9,907 nt of DNA from a bacterium. Lineage in GTDB: Bacteria; Vulcanimicrobiota; Xenobia; Xenobiales; Xenobiaceae. Under the pieces are notes generated by a model that saw only the letters and a list, made by a program, of their open reading frames with translations, was not told the origin of the DNA and did no database searches. Shown here in pieces: positions 1 through 6,774 of this stretch. The position numbers and the translations under genes are program-made. The stretch spans positions 1-9,907 of the forward strand of contig JAFSXO010000019.1 in the NCBI GenBank assembly GCA_017444045.1, read 5' to 3'. Position 1 is the stretch's first letter, and every line of letters begins with the position of its first letter.

Positions 1-5
1 AATGT

Positions 6-22
6 CAATGCTTTCGCTCCTT
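6..22 (-). promoter_or_regulatory. Ribosome binding site for a possible next gene off the left edge
   Basis: Read on the minus strand, AAGGAG lies at 22-17, immediately after the lnt stop codon. An in-frame-capable TTG (8-6) follows 8 nt downstream of GGAG, and an ATT follows at 7 nt. This suggests a gene translationally close to lnt that starts within the first bases of the window and continues to the left. Too little is visible to identify it or even to confirm an open frame. Confidence 0.3.
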
Positions 23-25
23 AAC

Positions 26-1636
26 TTATAAGCATTGAAAAAGTTTAGGGCTGCGCTTCCTGTCGGCAATGAATACCGTCAGCCAGATTATCATGGCGTA
101 CGGAAGGAGGTCGCCTATGATCATATACAGGGTCATATCGCTGTGCTTATAGACCTTCTCGGTCATTACCGTCGGCTTGTCGATCTCGGACTCCTGCAGA
201 ACGCGTCCCAGCGGGTCCACAAAGCCAGATATGCCGGTATTGCCTGCCTGCATAATATAGCGCCCGGTCTCCACCGCCCGCATGATAGCCATATCGAAGT
301 GCGCGGGCAGCTCGGCGCTGTGCCCGAACCAGCCGTCGTTGGTGGGCACGGCCAGAACCTCGGCCCCAGAGCGCACCAGCTCGCGTGGAATGGTGGTTAT
401 CATGGATTCAAAGCAGATCAGAATGCCGAAGCTGCAGCCGTCGGCTTTGAGAGGGGTAAGCTTATCGCCAGCCTGGAAGCGGGGAATCTGCCTCAGAACA
501 GGCAGGTCTGGCCAGTAGCTCTCGAAGGGCAGAAACTCGCCGAAGGGCACCAGATGGCGTTTATCGTAGGTGCCGGTAATGCGCCCGCGGGTGTCTAGAG
601 CGTAGATGCGGTTGCGCTTGCCCTGGTTTGCGTCCTGGGCAATGCCGCCGATCATTAGCCAGGCGTTCATGGCTTTGGCTTTGCGGCGCAGGCGGGACAT
701 CACCTGGCTTCTTTTGTTGAAATTTTTGTAGGGCATGGAGGTCTCCGGCCAGATAATGACCGTACTTCCCTGCTTTGCGGCCTGTCTGCTCATAGACAGC
801 AGCTTCTGCAGGCAGGCTACATCGAATTTTTCGCTCTGGTCTGCTGCCAGCTGTACCAGGCCGACGGTAAGCGGCTCGCCAGTTTCCGTCTGGTAGGTAT
901 GCCAGCGGGCGATGCCAAAGCACATGGTCGCGGCCAGCAGCCCCAGCGCCCAGCATACGGGTACAAAGGTCGGATGCTCCGGGCGCCATATGCGGTACAG
1001 TGCTTTTAGGGCCGCTGCATCGCGCTTTCCGCGGTACTCTGCATATATTCTCCAGCACCAGTCGGCTACGGCGGCGTTGGTCATGGCGATGACGAAGCTC
1101 AGCGCCCAGGGACCTAGCAGCGAACCGATCTGCAGCAGCCAGGGGTGCCGGGCTTGGGTATTGGCCAGCATCCCTAAATTGAAGCCAATGGAGCCGCTGG
1201 ACTGGATATATTCCTCCACGCACCAGGCGCAGGCTGCTGTAAAGGCGTAAAGCCATGACGTGCGCGGGCGCATCCAGCCGAGATATGCCCCAAGAGCAAT
1301 GTATGGCGTGCTTTTTATTAGGCCAGCCGCTATCGGGGCGACAAGCCCGAAGCGGATCAGCCAGTACAGGGAAATGCCTTGGTACATCCAGCCAAATAAA
1401 AGGCCCAGGACGGCTCCGCGTTTGGCTCCCTGGCCGCGCACCGCCACCAGGAAGGGCACGGCGGCTATCCAGGCTAAGCCCGACAGATGGGCAAACGGTC
1501 CGGCCAGCGTTAGCAGCCCTACCGATAGGGCGGCCAGCGCCAGGCTGGCGGTTAGGGACAGCGGCGCTGTGGCGGATTCTTGTTCTAAAGTGGCTTCTGT
1601 TTGCTCTGCGGGAGCTTCTGCTGTAGCGGTGTTCAT
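26..1636 (-). CDS. lnt: Apolipoprotein N-acyltransferase (Lnt)
   Basis: This inner-membrane enzyme transfers an acyl chain from phospholipid to the alpha-amino group of the diacylglyceryl cysteine of lipoproteins, the last step of lipoprotein maturation in diderm bacteria. The first ~245 residues hold several hydrophobic membrane segments (for example 28-66, 72-120, 165-195 and 224-243), after a polar, Glu/Ala/Thr-rich N-terminal stretch of about 25 residues. Residues ~255-490 form a periplasmic nitrilase-type (CN-hydrolase) domain, and a final membrane helix lies near 502-525. The catalytic triad is visible: E298 in WPETSMP, K359 in YDKRHLVPFGEF, and C408 in ILICFES. The NDGWFG and MRAVETGR motifs (around 433-460) are also typical. 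Length (536 aa) is normal. The ATG at 1636 has an AGGA about 7 nt upstream. It is transcribed away from the neighbouring lipoprotein gene, which would be one of its substrates. Confidence 0.97.
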   Translation of the reverse strand: MNTATAEAPAEQTEATLEQESATAPLSLTASLALAALSVGLLTLAGPFAHLSGLAWIAAVPFLVAVRGQGAKRGAVLGLLFGWMYQGISLYWLIRFGLVAPIAAGLIKSTPYIALGAYLGWMRPRTSWLYAFTAACAWCVEEYIQSSGSIGFNLGMLANTQARHPWLLQIGSLLGPWALSFVIAMTNAAVADWCWRIYAEYRGKRDAAALKALYRIWRPEHPTFVPVCWALGLLAATMCFGIARWHTYQTETGEPLTVGLVQLAADQSEKFDVACLQKLLSMSRQAAKQGSTVIIWPETSMPYKNFNKRSQVMSRLRRKAKAMNAWLMIGGIAQDANQGKRNRIYALDTRGRITGTYDKRHLVPFGEFLPFESYWPDLPVLRQIPRFQAGDKLTPLKADGCSFGILICFESMITTIPRELVRSGAEVLAVPTNDGWFGHSAELPAHFDMAIMRAVETGRYIMQAGNTGISGFVDPLGRVLQESEIDKPTVMTEKVYKHSDMTLYMIIGDLLPYAMIIWLTVFIADRKRSPKLFQCL

Positions 1637-1880
1637 ATATGTATCCTAGGCGGTTTCTCTGAAAGTGCTTGGTTTCTAATATATTTTGCTATACCCTTTG
1701 GAGGCGCTGATAAATTGGTATTAAAAAAGGCATTTAGCTGTCAATCAAAAACAGCTAAGCAAGCATCATTCAGTTTCGTTCAGTCAAGCTCGTGCCGGCA
1801 CATTATAAGGCTGCTGTGCGCCGAACAGTTGATCGCTGACATAGCAAAGACAGCCTCATTAGGCGAGAAAGGTCGGTTTT
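1637..1880. other. Divergent intergenic region between lnt and the lipoprotein gene
   Basis: This AT-rich 244-bp stretch separates the two divergent genes and must hold both promoters. No hexamer pair with good spacing stands out on either strand. The plus strand has a TATAAG at 1804-1809 without a convincing -35 element. The minus strand has TATATT and TATAGC stretches around 1675-1695, also without clear -35 partners. A 7-bp inverted repeat lies at 1734-1758. I see no gene or structured RNA here. Confidence 0.5.
1734..1758. repeat. Inverted repeat TTAGCTG / CAGCTAA
   Basis: A 7-bp stem (1734-1740 with 1752-1758) encloses an 11-nt loop. On the minus strand it is followed by ATGCC and six Ts, so it resembles a weak intrinsic terminator reading towards lnt. 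Equally it could be an operator-like palindrome in the shared promoter region. The low GC content of the stem argues against efficient termination. Confidence 0.35.
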
Positions 1881-2600
1881 ATGGTTCTATCACGGCTCAG
1901 TGCCGCTTTCCTAGCCAGCGTTATGCTGGGCAGTATAGCTATAACCGGATGCGCCTCGGATATCGGCGGCGCGGCCGCGGACAATCCGGGCGGGGATCAC
2001 ACCTATCTGCACTTTAAGCTGTCGGTCAACCCCAACGGCGTTATCGACCGCAGCGGCAGCGGCTATTACGTGATCCTGCTTAATTCCAGGGGCGAGGAAA
2101 TAGAGGTCACCGATATCGATACCTTCACGGATTTTATCAAGTATGACGGCGTGAATTTCGACTGGTACACCCGCCAGGCCAATCAGCCCAACCCCGGCTG
2201 GACCTTTGCCATGGCCGGAAGCCTGAACACCGAGGGCTCTGTCGCCAGCGACGGGCATTCTATCGAGGTGGCTTTCAACCTGTCCGATTCCAGCTCCATG
2301 CTGAGCCAGTACGTTATATCCAACAAGTTTACCGCCCATGCCATCACCACCGATACCTACCAGGACGCGATCCTTGGCCGGGTCATCGATGTTATGGGCG
2401 ACAGCCTGGACGGCAACTCGCTGCAGACCGTGCTGGTGAGCAAGCTGCAGGGCGCGATTAAGCCTTTCCCCACCTACTATCCCAACGACAGGCTCAATGA
2501 CTGGATTACCCACGGCGATCTTGAGGCGAGCTTTCCCTACGTCAATTACGACATAGCCTCGCTGCAGATCACCAGCTCCCGCCCCGACGCGCCAGAATAG
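1881..2600 (+). CDS. Predicted lipoprotein of unknown function
   Basis: The 239-aa protein starts with a type II signal peptide: R5, a hydrophobic core at about residues 8-20, and a lipobox I21-T22-G23 followed by C24, the expected lipidation site. The mature part is soluble-looking, rich in Asp, Ser, Asn and aromatic residues, with alternating hydrophobic strands suggesting a beta-rich periplasmic or surface domain. I do not recognise a family. The ATG at 1881 is preceded by a modest AAAGG about 9 nt upstream and is the only start that keeps a proper short n-region. It is transcribed alone, divergent from lnt, and ends before a strong bidirectional terminator. The link to lnt is only that lipoproteins are Lnt substrates. 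Confidence 0.85.
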   Translation: MVLSRLSAAFLASVMLGSIAITGCASDIGGAAADNPGGDHTYLHFKLSVNPNGVIDRSGSGYYVILLNSRGEEIEVTDIDTFTDFIKYDGVNFDWYTRQANQPNPGWTFAMAGSLNTEGSVASDGHSIEVAFNLSDSSSMLSQYVISNKFTAHAITTDTYQDAILGRVIDVMGDSLDGNSLQTVLVSKLQGAIKPFPTYYPNDRLNDWITHGDLEASFPYVNYDIASLQITSSRPDAPE

Positions 2601-2607
2601 CTGCCGC

Positions 2608-2621
2608 GCGGGCTGGCCCGC
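2608..2621. repeat. Short GC-rich palindrome after the lipoprotein gene
   Basis: GCGGGC (2608-2613) and GCCCGC (2616-2621) are inverted around a 2-nt centre, just 3' of the lipoprotein stop codon. It could form a small hairpin at the 3' end of the mRNA. There is no T-tract after it, so the real terminator is more likely the downstream hairpin at 2699-2730. Confidence 0.3.
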
Positions 2622-2690
2622 AGAGCCTGTGCTGTCTGGGTCCCGAAGCCAAGCTGCTAATAATAAAGCTTCAGCCTATAAAACAGAGCT

Positions 2691-2737
2691 TAAAAAACAA
2701 AGCTCCGCTCCCTGCTGGGGGCGGAGCTTTTGCTTTA
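2691..2737. terminator. Bidirectional intrinsic terminator
   Basis: A 10-bp perfect stem pairs AAAGCTCCGC (2699-2708) with GCGGAGCTTT (2721-2730). It extends by a T-G wobble and three C-G pairs to a TGCT tetraloop, about 14 bp in all. The plus-strand transcript continues into TTTTGCTTT and the minus-strand transcript into TTTGTTTTTTAA, so both strands have the U-tract expected of Rho-independent termination. It sits between convergent genes and would end both the lipoprotein transcript and the minor-prepilin operon. Confidence 0.92.
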
Positions 2738-2756
2738 GCCTATTTCGCTGAGCGTA

Positions 2757-3413
2757 TTAGCGAACGAGGGGCCGGCGCAGAGGGCGGCACAGGTCGCCTA
2801 TTTGCTTCACGGGGATCATGTCGACGCGCTTATTGGAATAGGTTGCCGCATAGGTGGCCGATGCCATAGCGTGGGTAACCATGGACAGGCGCTGCTCGTC
2901 GGTGCCGACGTAGCGCAGGGCGCTGAGGCGAATCTCAACCTCCATATTGGGGTTATTCTCATCGCTTTCGTCGTTGCTGAGCAGGAAATAGCTTTCGGAG
3001 CTGCCCGCCACCGAGTTGACCAGCAGATCGCGGGCCACCAGGGTTGAGGTGGTACCCACTGTGCGGATCAGCACGCCTTCATCGGCGCTTAGGCTGTAGG
3101 AGATTGTCGTGGCGGTAGTTTCCGTCTGGCTGGCATTGGTCAGATCCTGGCGGTAGGTAGTTAGGTTAAAGCCGAGCGATTTGGTACCGCCCACCAGGCC
3201 GCCTATACTGTTGGCCACGCGCACGTCGTTGGCTACAGTCTCCATGGCCAGTTTCAGATCGCTGCGCAGAGATGAGATAGCCTGCCCGCGTTTATAGGTG
3301 CGCATACCGCCCATCAGCAGCTGGGTTAGGGTTAGCGTAAATATAGAGAACAGCGCCATAGCCACCAGAATCTCCACCAGTGTCATACCGCGGTGCCGTC
3401 TTACATTCATCAT
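2757..3413 (-). CDS. Minor prepilin, GspJ-like
   Basis: This 218-aa protein has a short basic leader (residues 1-9, ending RRHRG) and then a type III (prepilin peptidase) signal. Cleavage is expected between G9 and M10, E14 is at +5 of the mature chain, and a hydrophobic helix runs to about residue 33. Size, helix and position as last gene of the set fit GspJ/PulJ-type minor pseudopilins or PilW-like minor pilins, which form the tip complex with I and K. The C-terminal part is a generic beta-rich globular domain. Two ATGs are adjacent (3413 and 3410) behind GGAGG; the spacings are 5 and 8 nt, so either could be used. It is the last gene of the operon, 37 nt after the GspI-like gene and just before a strong terminator. 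Confidence 0.85.
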   Translation of the reverse strand: MMNVRRHRGMTLVEILVAMALFSIFTLTLTQLLMGGMRTYKRGQAISSLRSDLKLAMETVANDVRVANSIGGLVGGTKSLGFNLTTYRQDLTNASQTETTATTISYSLSADEGVLIRTVGTTSTLVARDLLVNSVAGSSESYFLLSNDESDENNPNMEVEIRLSALRYVGTDEQRLSMVTHAMASATYAATYSNKRVDMIPVKQIGDLCRPLRRPLVR

Positions 3414-3450
3414 CCGTTCCTCCGAAATAACTGAACTTTTGGACAGTGCT

Positions 3451-5214
3451 TTACTTGGTGTACATCGTCATCAGGAAGCGCACTACCGTGCCGTTCTCCA
3501 ATATGCCGTTGCTATTACACTTTGCTTTGGGATAACCATAAACGCGCTGATACTGATTGCTTCTCAGAGTGGCCGTACCGTCGCCGTTATCCACCAGGTT
3601 GCCAGCTGTAACGCTCGTATAGCTATCCTGACCGACTATGATATTTGTGGTGCGGTCAACGCTGTCGGCGCTGTACGACTTGAGGTTGAAATCGCCCTGC
3701 TCGCTGTACTCGGTAGTAGTAGGATCTCCCCACTCCGAATCGACCAGCGGCTTAGCTCCGTACCAGCTTTCGCGCACCTTGCAGTCGCTGTCGCGTCCAT
3801 ATACCTGGTTGAGCAGGTCGAAGCGCCAGTAGTTGGTCTTGTTGTGCGTAGCGTGAGCGATACCGTACTGGTTGACGATCTGGCCGTTGGTATTGGGCGG
3901 AGCCATGAAAATCAGCTTATTGCTTTCGGCGTAATAGTGACCGTTGCGGGCGCAGATCAGCATTATGTTGTCCTGTCCCATGTAGTTTAGGCCGCCAGGC
4001 ACAAATGCCGGGGTTGTAGAGCTAGCATGCGCACAGGAAGTGTTCTTGGTAGCGGGATTGACCGCATTTATCTCGTGTCGGGTGTCGTTGGCGGTATTCC
4101 ACTGCAAATCGTTCCAGGAGCTGTTGTTCACGAACCTTCTGCTGCCGGCATGGCTGTAATTGTAGCCCTGGAAGCCGGAAATGCTGCCCATCAAATTGCG
4201 GTTGCGGATGGTCTGGAAATTGATGGTATGATCGGTTACGTTTTCAGTGCCCTGTCTGAAGGCATATCTGTGGCTGAGATCGCCGCGGGAAGCGTAGTAT
4301 GCGTCAACAGAAGCCGGGGCGGAAGCTGCATTGCAGGGGAAGGTAATAGCCGGACCGGTATCCCAGCGCTCATTTTTGGTTAAAAACTCTGGGCGCAGAA
4401 CCGCGAAGGATTCGGGGTAGAAGCGTTTATTGTTAGGGCCGGTTACGTAAATGCTGCGCGAATCCGTGGCGGAATCATCGTTCCACATCCACTCCTTGCC
4501 AGCGGAGTCGACCACGCGGCAGACCAAATCGAGAGCTAGGTAGGCAACGCCGAACTCCTTGTTGCTGATGATCGTGGCCAGAGTGGCCTCGACCGCGCCT
4601 TTTTTGTAGTACACCCAGTTGTCGTCCTGGGCGTATTCCTTTTTGCGCACCGGTCCGCGCACGGTTACCTTAACACGGTAGGCGTCGCAGAAGCCGTAGG
4701 CATCGCCGGGGGCACCGCTGTCGCTGGTGCCAAAGCTGTAGATGAAATTGCCAGATTTCTGGCCGATGTCGACCTGGGGCAGCAGCTCTACCTTGTAAAA
4801 ATAGCGCGATTCCACATTGGCGCCATCGCTGGACTCGAAATCAACGAACTCGTTGACAGTTTCCTCGGTCTGACCGGCTCCCTTTATAGCGGTAAGCGGA
4901 TGGGTGCGGTGACCGAAAAACTTATAGGTGTCGGGAGCGTTAGCAGCCAGGCTGGGATCGGCATCGCCGCCGAAGATGTTGGTGGCGCGGATCTCTTCCA
5001 TTTTCTGCCCAGCCAGCTCGTAAGCGATAGCCGTATATGAAGCCTTAGCTGAGGCTGAGAAGCCCATGGGGAATATCTGCATGATAGCCGAGATAGAGAA
5101 GGCCAGAATGGCTACCGCTACCAGAATCTCCAAAAGGGTTACCCCGCCCCGGCGCTGACGCAGTGAACGGCGCGGCTTAAGCAGACCACAAAGCGTTTTT
5201 CTTATCTGAACCAT
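3451..5214 (-). CDS. Very large minor prepilin, GspI/PilV-like N-terminus
   Basis: The N-terminus has a basic leader (residues 1-24, ending QRRGG) and predicted prepilin peptidase cleavage after G24. E29 is at +5, and a long hydrophobic helix reaches about residue 50. The segment AYELAGQKMEEIRATN just after the helix is the typical continuation of GspI/PilV-type proteins. At 587 aa it is several times longer than usual GspI (roughly 120 aa) or PilV. The remaining ~500 residues are rich in Asn, Asp, Thr and Tyr, include seven Cys outside the leader and end in ...MTMYTK. I do not recognise a known domain there. Its start overlaps the end of the preceding gene by 13 nt, implying translational coupling; an AGGA lies about 11 nt upstream. 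The large ectodomain could be a tip adhesin or binding module, by inference only. Confidence 0.85.
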   Translation of the reverse strand: MVQIRKTLCGLLKPRRSLRQRRGGVTLLEILVAVAILAFSISAIMQIFPMGFSASAKASYTAIAYELAGQKMEEIRATNIFGGDADPSLAANAPDTYKFFGHRTHPLTAIKGAGQTEETVNEFVDFESSDGANVESRYFYKVELLPQVDIGQKSGNFIYSFGTSDSGAPGDAYGFCDAYRVKVTVRGPVRKKEYAQDDNWVYYKKGAVEATLATIISNKEFGVAYLALDLVCRVVDSAGKEWMWNDDSATDSRSIYVTGPNNKRFYPESFAVLRPEFLTKNERWDTGPAITFPCNAASAPASVDAYYASRGDLSHRYAFRQGTENVTDHTINFQTIRNRNLMGSISGFQGYNYSHAGSRRFVNNSSWNDLQWNTANDTRHEINAVNPATKNTSCAHASSTTPAFVPGGLNYMGQDNIMLICARNGHYYAESNKLIFMAPPNTNGQIVNQYGIAHATHNKTNYWRFDLLNQVYGRDSDCKVRESWYGAKPLVDSEWGDPTTTEYSEQGDFNLKSYSADSVDRTTNIIVGQDSYTSVTAGNLVDNGDGTATLRSNQYQRVYGYPKAKCNSNGILENGTVVRFLMTMYTK

Positions 5215-6110
5215 TCGCGTTTATTCCTTTCGGGCATCTGGTGCTGACGGTTGACCGGCAGATCAGAGCTGTTGTATCCGTCGGTGCTTACCGCGGGATA
5301 GGAACCTGTTGAGGCGGTGGGCGAGAAGGTAAAGTCAGAAGAAACCGTGCGCGAGGCATATTCCTCGAAGCCCAGCTCATCCAGGCGCTTGGAGCTGAGA
5401 CCCGCTCCGGTTCCCTGGGACAGGGTCTCGGCGAACTGGGTCCAGTTGTCCTTGGTCAGCCAGTTGTAGCCGCTGGGCACGTAGCGCAGCTTACCGGTGG
5501 ATACAACGTGCAGAACCTTATTGCCAGCCTTATCTTCTACGTTCTCGCGGATCTGGAAGGTTACGCAGAACAGCGAATCGTGCATGAAGTTTTCGTAGCT
5601 GGTGCCTTCGGTATAGTCGCCGCTGGGATCGCTCCAGAATGATAGATCGTTGACGAACATATACTCGGTATCCCACTCTTTGGTATCGCTGGCCTGGTTT
5701 TTGTAGGTGGCCTGCCTGTCGGAGACGGGATCGTATTTGGTGCCGGAAGTATTGGAGAGAGCCGCGATGGGCAGGTTGTAAATGCTGCCCTTGGCCGGAT
5801 AGACAACGCTGAAGCTGTTGTTGCTGGCGTTGTTTATGCGCAGCCTGTTGGCGGTTCCGCCAATGCTTTCCGAATAATCTACCGCGGGGTAAAAAGCCAT
5901 ATTGTGCTTGTGCAGCCAAACCGCGTAATCGATGCCAGCCTGGGCGGCGTTAAGGCAAATGATCTGATAGCTGGAAATGCGCGACTGCCGAGAGTCGCGG
6001 TTCATGACAATGGCAAAGCAGCCGGCGATAATGCCCAGAATGACCAGCACCATTAGCGCGGAGATCAAGGCCATGCCCCGCTGTCTGACTTTGCCCAACC
6101 TATTTGGCAT
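5202..6110 (-). CDS. Minor prepilin, GspK/PilX-like
   Basis: This 302-aa protein starts with a basic leader ending RQRG at residue 12, followed by MALISALMVLVILGIIAG, the usual GspK/PilX opening. The mature +5 residue is Ser17 rather than Glu. The lack of Glu5 is known for GspK, which caps the GspI-J-K tip of type II secretion pseudopili. After the helix (to about residue 36) comes the SRQSRISSYQ... AAQAGIDYA segment seen in PilX/GspK proteins, then a globular domain. A strong AGGAGGT sits about 5 nt before the ATG at 6110. The gene lies 25 nt downstream of the GspH/FimT-like gene and overlaps the next gene by 13 nt. The alternative name PilX cannot be excluded. Confidence 0.83.
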   Translation of the reverse strand: MPNRLGKVRQRGMALISALMVLVILGIIAGCFAIVMNRDSRQSRISSYQIICLNAAQAGIDYAVWLHKHNMAFYPAVDYSESIGGTANRLRINNASNNSFSVVYPAKGSIYNLPIAALSNTSGTKYDPVSDRQATYKNQASDTKEWDTEYMFVNDLSFWSDPSGDYTEGTSYENFMHDSLFCVTFQIRENVEDKAGNKVLHVVSTGKLRYVPSGYNWLTKDNWTQFAETLSQGTGAGLSSKRLDELGFEEYASRTVSSDFTFSPTASTGSYPAVSTDGYNSSDLPVNRQHQMPERNKREWFR

Positions 6111-6135
6111 TGCTACCTCCTATGAACTAAACCGC

Positions 6136-6654
6136 CTAGAGACTGGCGCCCACCGACGCCCGGCCATCTCTGGTGATGAGCACGTGATCCTCGGCATCTG
6201 TCGCTCTGGAGCCTACGGTTACGTCGTAGGCGCTTATGCTGCACCCAGCTATTGTGGTAGTCTGGCTGCTGATGCCGGTAACCGCTGATATGTAGCCAGC
6301 GCGTCCGATGGTCAGACTGGATGTGCCCGTACCGCAAATGTAGACCTCTTTGGAAAATCCGTAGCTGCGATAGAGCTGGGATTTATCGGTGGTACCGATG
6401 CGCCGCCAGATTTCGATCTTCTGGGTGGAATTGTTGATCTCAACGTACATTTCGCACTGCTCCAGCAGAGCCTCATCGCGGGCGTCGCGGAAGGCAGTGC
6501 ACAGCTGGTTGGTGGCCTCGCCGACTACCATGCGGGAGCGGTACTCCTCCCAGCGCGGAGCCACAATAGCTGCCAGTATAGCTACGATGCTTATCACTAC
6601 CATGAGCTCTACAACAGTAAAGCCATATACCCTTATGCGCCTGCTTCTGAACAT
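6136..6654 (-). CDS. Minor prepilin, GspH/FimT-like
   Basis: From the ATG at 6654 the protein is 172 aa, with an 11-residue basic leader ending RVYG. Cleavage is expected before FTVVELMVVISIVAILAA, and Glu is at +5. This is the classic opening of FimT/GspH minor pilins. The following GEATNQLCTAFRDARDEALL helix segment and beta-rich C-terminal half also fit. I prefer the 6654 start because GGAGG lies 4 nt upstream and it gives a normal short leader. The frame stays open to an ATG at 6714, which would add 20 residues, but that start has only a weak AGG upstream. It is the first gene of the four-gene prepilin operon. I see no clear promoter in the 120 bp upstream. Confidence 0.85.
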   Translation of the reverse strand: MFRSRRIRVYGFTVVELMVVISIVAILAAIVAPRWEEYRSRMVVGEATNQLCTAFRDARDEALLEQCEMYVEINNSTQKIEIWRRIGTTDKSQLYRSYGFSKEVYICGTGTSSLTIGRAGYISAVTGISSQTTTIAGCSISAYDVTVGSRATDAEDHVLITRDGRASVGASL

Positions 6655-6718
6655 CGCGCCTCCATAGAATAATCGTGCCTCTACGAGTATTCCTCTGTAA
6701 TAAAACACAGCCATGCAG

Positions 6719-6743
6719 AAAACCTGCTTTGTTTTGCGGTTTT
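6719..6743 (-). terminator. Weak hairpin after the SPASM-protein gene
   Basis: AAAACC-t-GC (6719-6727) pairs with GCGGTTTT (6736-6743), giving an 8-bp stem with one bulged base. It lies between the stop of the SPASM/PqqD-like gene and the prepilin operon. In the minus-strand reading it ends in GGTTTTC with a short U-run, so it may partly separate the two transcripts. It could also be just AT-rich spacer. Two GTTAAAA copies (6757-6763, 6768-6774) lie next to it. Confidence 0.3.
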
Positions 6744-6774
6744 TTGCTTAATTAAAGTTAAAATAACGTTAAAA

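Noticed and set aside
35..598. Long plus-strand open frame opposite lnt
   Set aside because: It is the antisense shadow of the well-supported lnt catalytic domain and has no ribosome binding site or recognisable protein character. The same holds for the other open frames opposite or inside the prepilin and SPASM genes.
1739..1744. TTGACA on the minus strand as a -35 element for lnt
   Set aside because: No acceptable -10 hexamer lies 16-18 bp downstream, and the motif falls inside the 1734-1758 inverted repeat, so it is probably coincidental.
2020..2045. Similarity between a lipoprotein segment (HFKLSVNPNG) and the end of repeat protein 1 (YHLNVNPDGG)
   Set aside because: The match is short, uses common residues, and the lipoprotein has no HxN repeats, so I treat it as chance.
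6655..6714. Extended N-terminus of the FimT-like prepilin starting at 6714
   Set aside because: It would give a 31-residue leader with a weak ribosome binding site. The internal ATG at 6654 has GGAGG and a standard short basic prepilin leader.
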